A stretch of 6,328 bases of DNA from contig JAHFTM010000011.1 of the NCBI GenBank assembly GCA_023269335.1, positions 1 to 6,328 of the forward strand. The letters run 5' to 3'. A model generated the notes under the pieces. The model saw only the letters and a list, made by a program, of their open reading frames with translations. It did no database searches and was not told the DNA's origin. This document shows positions 1-5,875 of the stretch, in pieces. Origin of the DNA: Chlamydiia bacterium. GTDB lineage: Bacteria > Chlamydiota > Chlamydiia > Chlamydiales > FEN-1388. Position numbers and translations under genes: made by a program. Numbering within the stretch: the first letter of the stretch is position 1; the number at the start of each line of letters is the position of its first letter.

Positions 1-551
1 CTGTTTCTTTGGCCTTTGCGAAAATGAGCACTGTGCCAAGTGTGAAGGCTATGCAACTGAATGAATTACTTGATCGATGCATTGACCAAGCAGTTGTTGA
101 TGAGGCTGAGCGCTATCCTCAGTTTACCTTTGTCCTGACAAAAAAGCTGGATAAGGCCATTCATAAAGCACTCAGCGCCCCTGAAGATTTGGCGCAAATT
201 TTCATGCATCATTTTGCTACGGCGTTTAGTTCAATGAGACAAAAAAAAGAGCTTCGTGGCGCTGGATCTAGCTACACACCGGAACTTGATGTGCGGACGG
301 GTCGTTATAATGAGAGCATCGAAATTATCATTCGAGATAATGGTCTTGGAATCACCGATGAGATTGCCAAAAATTTATTCCGCTCATTCAGGCGATCAGA
401 AGAGGGAAATAGTGCAAGAAATAGCCACAGTTCAGCGAACAACGCATTTGCGCATGATATCATCACACAGGTCTATCATGGAACTATCAGGGTTGAATCT
501 ATGGATGGAGAGTATTTCCAGCTTATAATGACGCTTCCTATTGAGGGGTGA
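1..551 (+). CDS. Sensor histidine kinase-like protein, C-terminal part, with degenerate ATPase domain (5' partial)
   Basis: The frame is open to the left edge (first full codon at base 3), so the true start lies outside the window; the TTG at 9 and ATG at 24 are probably internal. The visible part matches the end of sensor kinases that carry a 'LNxLLD' segment (57-77) before the HATPase_c fold. The G1 box DNGLGI is intact (336-353) and the C-terminal strand 'GTIRVES' is recognisable. Two ATP-binding elements are damaged. The N-box reads FMHHFATAF (201-227), with Thr (219-221) where the Mg-binding Asn normally sits. The G2 loop expected around 400-450 has no GxGLG and is rich in Ser and Asn instead. 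The phosphoacceptor region is not in the window. ATP binding or kinase activity is therefore doubtful, although the reading frame is intact. The gene is followed after 7 bases by the hybrid kinase gene, with whose product it may act. Family assignment is fairly sure; loss of activity is inferred. Confidence 0.8.
   Translation, partial: VSLAFAKMSTVPSVKAMQLNELLDRCIDQAVVDEAERYPQFTFVLTKKLDKAIHKALSAPEDLAQIFMHHFATAFSSMRQKKELRGAGSSYTPELDVRTGRYNESIEIIIRDNGLGITDEIAKNLFRSFRRSEEGNSARNSHSSANNAFAHDIITQVYHGTIRVESMDGEYFQLIMTLPIEG
543..548 (+). promoter_or_regulatory. Ribosome binding site of the hybrid kinase gene
   Basis: GAGGGG lies 10 bases before the ATG at 559 and overlaps the end of the upstream gene, whose stop codon TGA is 549-551. 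This supports 559 as the start rather than the in-frame TTG at 541, which would have this site inside the coding region. The arrangement suggests translational coupling of the two genes. Confidence 0.6.
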
Positions 552-558
552 GAAGTCA

Positions 559-3500
559 ATGAAAGAGAGTGCCTATTCAAAAATTTTTGTGCGTATCACA
601 GCCTTTCTCTGTATCCTTATAGCTACAGTTATTATGTTCGGCTGGTTATTTCATATACCTCAGATTCTGCAAGTGACTTCAACATCTGTGCCGGTACATT
701 TTAATAGCGCATTTTTATTTTTCATCTTTGGAATAGCGCTTTTTTGTCTCTCATCTCGTCGCTTCTTGAGTTGCGTGATCTTTATCGGTTTGCTCATTGC
801 TTGCCTTGGAGCCTTGACTCTTGCAGAAGACATTTTTTCCTTCACAACCTTCCTTGATGAATTTTTTATTAATGACTTTGTTCATAGACTCACCTCTTCT
901 CCAGGAAGGATGTCGCCAAATACAGCGCTTTTATTTTTTCTTGAAGGGCTACTTATTACAACAGTAGCTTTTTGGCCAAAAAAACGTTGGATTCTTCTGA
1001 CAGCAATGTTTCTTGGGATCTTGATCTTCTGTGTCGGCTTCTCCTCTTTTTTTGGATATCTGTTTGATATAGAGACAGCCTACGCATGGGCAAATCTAAC
1101 AGGCATGTCACTCATCGCAGCGTTCATTTTTTGTTTGAGTGGCGTTGCCCTCATTCTTGTTTCTTTTGCGCAGGTGAGAGAAAGTGAAATGCAGGTAGAG
1201 GAGTTTTATCCTTTCTTAGCAGGTGCACTTTTCTTTTTTCAGAGCATTCTTTTATCTATAGCTATTGAAGGAGAGCAGGCCAATAATATCAATACACTTG
1301 TGAAAGGACATTCCACAGACATCAAATATAACATCATAAAAACCTTCACAACTCAAGGCAACGTACTTGGCCGCCAAGTCACTCGCTGGGAGAATAGAGA
1401 TGAAATTCGCTATAAAGAGTGGCTTAGGGATTCTCGTACCATCATCAAAGATCTGCCAGGCTGGCAGTATGTAGTTTTTGTCGATCAGAATTTAAAAATC
1501 AAATGGGTGGCACCATCAGAGCTTCGAGAGACACTCTTTAAAAAGAAAGTGTATGAAGAGGATGAAATCCCAAAAGACTTCTATCAGACAACTGAGAGTC
1601 GTGAACCACTGATGACCTATAGGCATCTATCCCCCACGCAAGACATACTGAACATCACTGTACCGGTCTTTAGGAATAAGACTTTTATAGGTATGGAAAC
1701 AGCGGGTATAAAACCAGACCTATTTTTTGAATATCTTTTGCAGCATCAAATTGACAATGGATTTGTTGTCAAAGTCGTTGTTGATAACCAGGTAATTTAT
1801 GCTTCTTCCAATCAAGTTGAGGCGCGCGCCGATTTTGAAAGAGATGAGCTTTTTACAGTTTACGGCCTGCCTTATAAGCTTACGGTAACTATTACCAATA
1901 CTCTTTTGCATCAGATGATCATTTCCAAAGCTTCCTTTTTAGTATTGGGGGTTGGAATTATACTTGCTGTTTTACTTGTGCTGTATGTTCAATCATTTCA
2001 AAAAATAAGAATTCATCTTTGTGAAGTAGAAAAAAAAGAAGAGCGTTTCAGGCTCGCTTCTAAGGCAACAAATGACATTTTATGGGACTGGAATTTCTAT
2101 ACAGACCAGTTTCTTATGAGTGAAAACATCAAGCTTTTTGGATATGAACTTCAGGCACAAGAAAGTAATCGTAAATGGTGGTTTGAACATGTGCATCCTG
2201 AAGACCAAAACAAATTGAGTGATTCTATAAAAAACAGCATTAACGACAAGCTGCCATTTTGGACATGTGAGTACCGTTTTGCCCGCTCTGATGGCTCTTA
2301 CGCGTCTATATTAGATCGAGCCTACATCCTTTATGACGAAGATAATCAGCCGATGCGTGCAATTGGCGCAATGATGGATGTTACGGAACGAAAAGTGATT
2401 GAACGGAGAAAGAATGAGTTTATCTCTACAGTTAGCCATGAGCTGAGAACGCCGCTTACTTCAATTAAGGGATCGCTAGGTCTACTTTTGGCAAATACTG
2501 CAGGAAAGCTTTCTGAAAAGGCTGTGCAGCTTCTAACAATTTCTGCCAATAACTGCGACCGCCTTGTGCGCTTAATCAGCAATATTTTAGACATTGAGAA
2601 GATTGAGTCAGGGAGGATGGAATTTGCGCATGAACCTATAGAAATCGTAGGCCTTGTCAGGGAGTCAATACAAACAAATGATACCTATACCAAGACGGGC
2701 GTGCAATTGGTATTTGTTCCACAAATGCCATCGGCAATAGTGCGTGGAGATAGTGATCGTTTACGGCAAGTGTTGGATAACTTACTTTCCAACGCCATGA
2801 AATTTTCTCCAGAGGGTAAACAAGTTACGATTACCATTGAGCGTGTAAAGGATAACATTCGTGTGAATATTTCAGATGAAGGTGAGGGGATTCCGGTTGA
2901 GTTTCAAAAGCGCATATTTGAAAGATTTTCCAGAGCTGATAGCCCTACAACGCGCCTACAAGGTGGTACAGGCCTTGGATTAAGTATTAGTAAAGCTATT
3001 ATTGAGCGGCTTGGCGGAACAATCAACTTTTTAAAAAGAGAGTCAAAAGGTACTACTTTTTATTTTGAGCTTCCTGAGTTAAAAATGGAAAATATAAAAG
3101 CGAAGGATGAAGAAGTACAAAAGCCGCGTACAACCGGACTGCAGATTCTTATTTGTGAAGATGACATCGATTTTGCTCATGTCTTGAAGCTACTTTTAGA
3201 AAAAGAGGGGGCGACAGTTGACATCGCTCACACTGCAGCAGAAGCAAAAGATCTGTTAAATAGTTCCTCTAAAAAATATGATCTTTTAACCCTTGATCTG
3301 GCGCTGCCTGACCAAGATGGCATTTCGCTTGCTCAAGATCTGAGGCAAGATGAAAGAACAAAAACTTTACCGATTGTAGTGATCTCCTATACTGGCGCTG
3401 AAAATGAACAAATACTTCGTAAAAAGCCCTATTCAATCCTCACTTGCTTGGACAAGCCATTTTCCTTAAATGAACTGAAAGCAGTTATCGATAAAGTTCC

Positions 3501-3885
3501 ACGTCGTGGTGATGTTACAAAAGAGCCGATGCGTATTTTGCATATCGAAGACGAAAAAGATATTCTGGATATAGTGAGTGCACTTTTTGGTAAAGAGGCA
3601 CACATCGAACAGGCAATGACAGTAAAGACTGCAAAAAAGAAGTTGACAGAAGAAAGTTTTGATTTGGTACTTTTGGATATTCATCTACCGGATGGTTCGG
3701 GACTGAGTCTTTTGCCTTGTAAAGACTACAAAACAAAAAATGTCATTCCCACAATTATTTTCTCAGCAAGCGAGACTCCTGTAGAGTACATGCACTTTGT
3801 GAGCGTATCACTTTCGAAGTCTCAGATATCGAATGAAAAGCTACTACAAACAGTGCAGACCATTTTACAAAAGGGACGCGCTTAA
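559..3885 (+). CDS. Membrane-bound hybrid histidine kinase: 7TM-CHASE-TM-PAS-HisKA-HATPase-REC-REC
   Basis: A 1108-residue sensor that should autophosphorylate on histidine in response to an extracytoplasmic ligand and pass phosphate to aspartates. Seven hydrophobic segments lie near residues 9-31, 49-66, 69-90, 121-139, 144-168, 180-203 and 218-236. A CHASE-type sensor domain follows (about 237-454, with RW, EW and 'LPGW...VFVD' motifs), then an eighth membrane segment (458-481). The PAS/PAC domain is about 495-611 and ends in DVTERK. HisKA contains SHELRTP with His627. HATPase_c has the N-box Asn745, the G1 box DEGEGI (773-778) and the G2 box GGTGLGL (802-808), all intact. Receiver 1 (about 862-980) has the acidic group at 867-869, Asp913 and Lys966. 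Receiver 2 (about 992-1105) has the acidic group at 997-999, Asp1040 and Lys1087, the latter followed by Ser instead of the usual Pro. No HPt domain is present. The start at 559 is chosen from the GAGGGG site. The gene lies between the partial kinase-like gene and a lone receiver, which is an operon layout. The signal sensed is unknown. Confidence 0.95.
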   Translation: MKESAYSKIFVRITAFLCILIATVIMFGWLFHIPQILQVTSTSVPVHFNSAFLFFIFGIALFCLSSRRFLSCVIFIGLLIACLGALTLAEDIFSFTTFLDEFFINDFVHRLTSSPGRMSPNTALLFFLEGLLITTVAFWPKKRWILLTAMFLGILIFCVGFSSFFGYLFDIETAYAWANLTGMSLIAAFIFCLSGVALILVSFAQVRESEMQVEEFYPFLAGALFFFQSILLSIAIEGEQANNINTLVKGHSTDIKYNIIKTFTTQGNVLGRQVTRWENRDEIRYKEWLRDSRTIIKDLPGWQYVVFVDQNLKIKWVAPSELRETLFKKKVYEEDEIPKDFYQTTESREPLMTYRHLSPTQDILNITVPVFRNKTFIGMETAGIKPDLFFEYLLQHQIDNGFVVKVVVDNQVIYASSNQVEARADFERDELFTVYGLPYKLTVTITNTLLHQMIISKASFLVLGVGIILAVLLVLYVQSFQKIRIHLCEVEKKEERFRLASKATNDILWDWNFYTDQFLMSENIKLFGYELQAQESNRKWWFEHVHPEDQNKLSDSIKNSINDKLPFWTCEYRFARSDGSYASILDRAYILYDEDNQPMRAIGAMMDVTERKVIERRKNEFISTVSHELRTPLTSIKGSLGLLLANTAGKLSEKAVQLLTISANNCDRLVRLISNILDIEKIESGRMEFAHEPIEIVGLVRESIQTNDTYTKTGVQLVFVPQMPSAIVRGDSDRLRQVLDNLLSNAMKFSPEGKQVTITIERVKDNIRVNISDEGEGIPVEFQKRIFERFSRADSPTTRLQGGTGLGLSISKAIIERLGGTINFLKRESKGTTFYFELPELKMENIKAKDEEVQKPRTTGLQILICEDDIDFAHVLKLLLEKEGATVDIAHTAAEAKDLLNSSSKKYDLLTLDLALPDQDGISLAQDLRQDERTKTLPIVVISYTGAENEQILRKKPYSILTCLDKPFSLNELKAVIDKVPRRGDVTKEPMRILHIEDEKDILDIVSALFGKEAHIEQAMTVKTAKKKLTEESFDLVLLDIHLPDGSGLSLLPCKDYKTKNVIPTIIFSASETPVEYMHFVSVSLSKSQISNEKLLQTVQTILQKGRA
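3871..3876 (+). promoter_or_regulatory. Ribosome binding site of the lone receiver gene
   Basis: AAGGGA sits 9 bases before the ATG at 3886, inside the last codons of the hybrid kinase gene. The kinase stop TAA (3883-3885) directly touches that ATG, so ribosomes finishing the kinase are well placed to restart on the receiver gene. Coupling is inferred from the spacing. Confidence 0.55.
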
Positions 3886-4281
3886 ATGATAGAGCCGCTG
3901 ACGAAAATCTTATTAGTAGAAGATGAGGAAGACATTCGAATCATCACCAAGATGTCACTCGAAGACATTGGAAAAATGACCGTTCAAAGCTGCAGCAGAG
4001 CAAAAGAGGCTTTAGCCTGTGCTGACAGCTTTCAGCCCCAGCTTTTTTTATTTGATGTGATGATGCCTGAAATGGATGGTCCTACGTTGTTGAAAGAATT
4101 ACGCAAGCGACCCCAGTTTGCAAAAACGCCGGTCATTTTTTTAACCGCCAAGTCACAAACCCAAGAAGTGGATGACTATATAAAACTGGGTGCACTCGAC
4201 GTGATCATTAAGCCCTTTGATCCGATAACACTCTCAGGTCAAATTCAAGAAAAATGGAAAAATTTTACAGCTGAGAGTTAG
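3886..4281 (+). CDS. Stand-alone response regulator receiver protein (CheY-like)
   Basis: A 131-residue single receiver domain without any output domain, expected to act in the cytoplasm as a phosphate acceptor or intermediate for the adjacent hybrid kinase. All catalytic positions are present: the acidic group Glu12-Asp13-Glu14, the phosphoacceptor Asp57 in FDVMMPEMDG, Thr87 in FLTAK and Lys109 in IKPFDP. The stretch LLVEDEEDIR followed by a GALDVIIKPFDP ending is typical of small receivers encoded beside CHASE or PAS hybrid kinases. The ATG follows the kinase stop codon with no gap. The gene ends with TAG followed at once by an in-frame TAA, a tandem stop. With no DNA-binding domain in sight, output must be by protein contact or through a regulator encoded elsewhere. 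The receiver assignment is firm; the kinase partner is inferred from position. Confidence 0.95.
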   Translation: MIEPLTKILLVEDEEDIRIITKMSLEDIGKMTVQSCSRAKEALACADSFQPQLFLFDVMMPEMDGPTLLKELRKRPQFAKTPVIFLTAKSQTQEVDDYIKLGALDVIIKPFDPITLSGQIQEKWKNFTAES

Positions 4282-4287
4282 TAATCC

Positions 4288-4384
4288 AAATCAAAATTCG
4301 TTGTCTGAATAAGTTCTTGATGCTGCTATTGTACGTTTGATTTAACCACAATTTTGATAGATATTTTAACCTTGATTTGATTTT
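4288..4384. repeat. AT-rich inverted and direct repeats between convergent genes
   Basis: ATCAAAATT (4290-4298) is the exact reverse complement of AATTTTGAT (4350-4358). The overlapping AAATCAAA (4288-4295) pairs with TTTGATTT at 4336-4343, and TTTGATTT recurs at 4376-4383 inside the end of the neighbouring minus-strand gene. The loops are about 40 to 50 bases and the stems are AT-only or nearly so, hence this is not a good intrinsic terminator. The stretch might serve transcription ending for both converging units, or may simply reflect AT-rich composition. Nothing else was recognised in 4282-4365. Confidence 0.3.
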
Positions 4385-4623
4385 CCAGCAGGTCCTGGTC
4401 CCTGGCCACATTTCCGGGCTGCTTGGTCTCCGAACAGCTGTTGTTGGATGGCCTCGCGATAGTACCCGCGTAAATAAGCAAGAATAGGATCGGCTGCCTC
4501 AGCGGGTTGTATTGTATCTACAGGTGTAGCAGGTGCGGCTGTAGTAGTTGAGCTAGAAGCGGCTGAGTTTGCGCTATCTTGCGCTATTGAGACAATGTTT
4601 TTTGACTTGAGAGGCGCTGCCAT
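4366..4623 (-). CDS. Small low-complexity hypothetical protein, 85 residues
   Basis: Not recognised. The ATG at 4623 has a strong ribosome site, AAGGAG, 7 bases upstream, so the gene is probably real despite its size. Three parts are visible. The N-terminus starts MAAPLKSKN. A flexible tract rich in Ala, Ser and Thr follows (about residues 16-35). A probable helix (about 44-66, with DPILAYLRGYYREAIQQQL) leads to a Gly/Pro-rich tail containing one Cys. No membrane segment or classical signal peptide is seen. It is the last of three minus-strand genes, 81 bases after the 367-residue gene, and may be co-transcribed with it. Possible roles include a small partner of that protein or a substrate with a disordered N-terminus for a secretion system, but neither is supported by a specific motif. 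Convergent with the receiver gene. Confidence 0.65.
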   Translation of the reverse strand: MAAPLKSKNIVSIAQDSANSAASSSTTTAAPATPVDTIQPAEAADPILAYLRGYYREAIQQQLFGDQAARKCGQGPGPAGKSNQG

Positions 4624-4630
4624 TTACATT

Positions 4631-4636
4631 CTCCTT
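4631..4636 (-). promoter_or_regulatory. Ribosome binding site of the 85-residue gene
   Basis: Read on the minus strand this is AAGGAG, 7 bases before the ATG at 4623. An ATG lying closer to the site (4627-4629) is followed directly by the stop TAA, so only 4623 can open this reading frame. The quality of the site is the main support for this small gene. Confidence 0.65.
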
Positions 4637-4704
4637 ATTGCCGAACAACAAATAAAAAATCATTGTTTACCGTAGATACATTTCTATCAATAGTTATGTT
4701 GTGT

Positions 4705-5808
4705 TCAAGTGGGCTCTGGTGGACGATCAATGAGAGCATTGAGCTCTTTGATAAATGAGCTATACGTATCTTTTTCAAGATATTGAGGTACATGCTGAAG
4801 GATACGTTGTTTGAGTTCATCAATGTTCTCTTGTGTGAGAGGATCTGGGCTTAAGTAACCTTCATAGGAAGCGAACACTCCCTTGACCAATTCTTTTCCT
4901 TGAGGTGTACTAAATCCTAATCCATAAGCTACTGTTAGTACTTTAGCGAAAAACTTTGGCACAAGCTCTTTATTGTGATGTTTGAGTGTGTTCGCTTCCT
5001 CTTCAACATTCTCTGAACTCATTTTTTTTATGACTCCAGTTGGCAATAGGTCGTCTTCCTCAAATGCCGAAAAAGAAAGAGTTTGTAATTTTTGCCACAG
5101 CTGGTTACTTTTTTCAGTGGCTTTCGAGCTGCTTCCTGCATAGCGACTAAGATAGATTTTCAATTGCGGGCTTAATGAAGTTGTAAAGCTCTTACGTGCG
5201 ATTTCCAAGACGTTTTTAGTAAGTAAATCACTTTGAGAAGTAGCGCCTAATTCCTCTGCAGCAAGGAGACTCATAGCAAGAAATGACTCTCGTGCATTTG
5301 GTTGCAGTTTTTCGAAGGCAGCTTTGAGCTGCGTAGCACTCATTTTTTTTATTTCAGTAAAAGCTGCAGCTTGTAGTTTCTCGATAGCATCGTCAAATTT
5401 CTTCCTTGCCCAGTATTGCGTCCACGAAGCACCTAGCTTTGCAAGCTCTTGGCGAAGCCCTATAAAATAGCCACCACTCTTTGTAAGAGCTGCTAATTTT
5501 GCGTCTGTTTGGTCATCTATTCTATGAAGTACATGTTCTTTTAAAGCACTTAAGAAGGTGTAATCAACTACTACTACTGTGGCTTTACTCGTTATGTCAG
5601 CGGCTTGTACATTTTGCCCGTCAGGCAGCTTATTTTGTTTCAGATTCGCAAGATGCTGTTTGACTAAAGCAATCGTTTCTTGAGTTTGATTTTCTGAGCT
5701 AAAGCCCTCCCCAAAAGCATTCTTGGCTGTTTTCTCTTTAGCTAATTGCCAAGAGCCATCTTGAAACCTATATGAGCTATGATCAAAATCAAATGGAACC
5801 TGACCCAT
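4705..5808 (-). CDS. Hypothetical soluble helical protein, 367 residues, cysteine-free
   Basis: Not recognised as a member of any family I know. The start is placed at the ATG at 5808 (MGQVPFDFD) because GGAGGTG lies four bases before it; an in-frame ATG five codons upstream (5823) would put that site inside the gene. The protein is hydrophilic and rich in Lys, Ala, Leu, Gln and Glu, with long predicted amphipathic helices such as those around EKLQAAAF and QLKAAFEKLQ. There is no signal peptide and no membrane segment. No Cys occurs in the 367 residues, and no catalytic motif stands out. The motif IKKMS occurs twice and EKLQ twice, too little to claim a repeat family. The C-terminus ends in RPPEPT. 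It lies 67 bases after the DedA-like gene and 81 bases before the 85-residue gene, all on the same strand. The product is probably cytoplasmic or an exported substrate; function is unknown. Confidence 0.8.
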   Translation of the reverse strand: MGQVPFDFDHSSYRFQDGSWQLAKEKTAKNAFGEGFSSENQTQETIALVKQHLANLKQNKLPDGQNVQAADITSKATVVVVDYTFLSALKEHVLHRIDDQTDAKLAALTKSGGYFIGLRQELAKLGASWTQYWARKKFDDAIEKLQAAAFTEIKKMSATQLKAAFEKLQPNARESFLAMSLLAAEELGATSQSDLLTKNVLEIARKSFTTSLSPQLKIYLSRYAGSSSKATEKSNQLWQKLQTLSFSAFEEDDLLPTGVIKKMSSENVEEEANTLKHHNKELVPKFFAKVLTVAYGLGFSTPQGKELVKGVFASYEGYLSPDPLTQENIDELKQRILQHVPQYLEKDTYSSFIKELNALIDRPPEPT

Positions 5809-5812
5809 AAGA

Positions 5813-5819
5813 CACCTCC
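5813..5819 (-). promoter_or_regulatory. Strong ribosome binding site of the 367-residue gene
   Basis: Read on the minus strand this is GGAGGTG, close to a perfect anti-Shine-Dalgarno match, four bases before the ATG at 5808. It decides the start against the ATG at 5823. It overlaps by two bases the small palindrome at 5818-5829. Confidence 0.7.
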
Positions 5820-5829
5820 ACATTTGTGG
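5818..5829. repeat. Short palindrome beside the ribosome binding site
   Basis: CCACATTTGTGG has two 5-base arms (CCACA and TGTGG) around two bases. Its edge overlaps the Shine-Dalgarno sequence of the 367-residue gene. It could be an operator half-site pair, or a chance palindrome; a hairpin with a two-base loop is unlikely to form as written. Confidence 0.35.
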
Positions 5830-5855
5830 CTATAACAAAAAAAAGATTTTATAGC
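5829..5855. repeat. Inverted repeat in the leader of the 367-residue gene
   Basis: GCTATAA (5829-5835) and TTATAGC (5849-5855) are perfect inverted copies around 13 bases that include a run of eight A on the plus strand (U in the minus-strand transcript). It lies in the 67-base gap between the DedA-like gene and the 367-residue gene, just before the ribosome site. The U-run is in the loop, not after the stem, so it does not look like an intrinsic terminator in the direction of transcription. A regulator site or a weak leader hairpin is possible. Confidence 0.35.
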
Positions 5856-5875
5856 TACAATACAATGAGGCTGCC

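Noticed and set aside
256..528. 90-codon plus-strand frame inside the first gene
   Set aside because: It overlaps the kinase-like reading frame in another phase, shows no family motif and has no good ribosome site.
541..558. TTG at 541 as start of the hybrid kinase
   Set aside because: The Shine-Dalgarno GAGGGG would lie inside the coding region and the ATG at 559 fits it; the six extra residues match nothing.
3466..3736. Two overlapping minus-strand frames opposite the second receiver domain
   Set aside because: They are antisense to a conserved receiver domain with intact active-site residues and have composition typical of shadow frames.
4400..4600. CRISPR or other regular repeat array in the low-complexity gene
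   Set aside because: The repetitive look comes from Ala/Ser/Thr codons; there are no regularly spaced repeats with unique spacers.
4635..4823. 62-codon minus-strand frame starting MMNSNN
   Set aside because: It lies mostly inside the end of the 367-residue gene in another phase and no clear ribosome site precedes it.
5846..5853. TATAAAAT on the minus strand as a -10 promoter element for the 367-residue gene
   Set aside because: No acceptable -35 hexamer is present at 16-18 bases upstream (the position reads AGGCAG); it may just be AT-rich leader.
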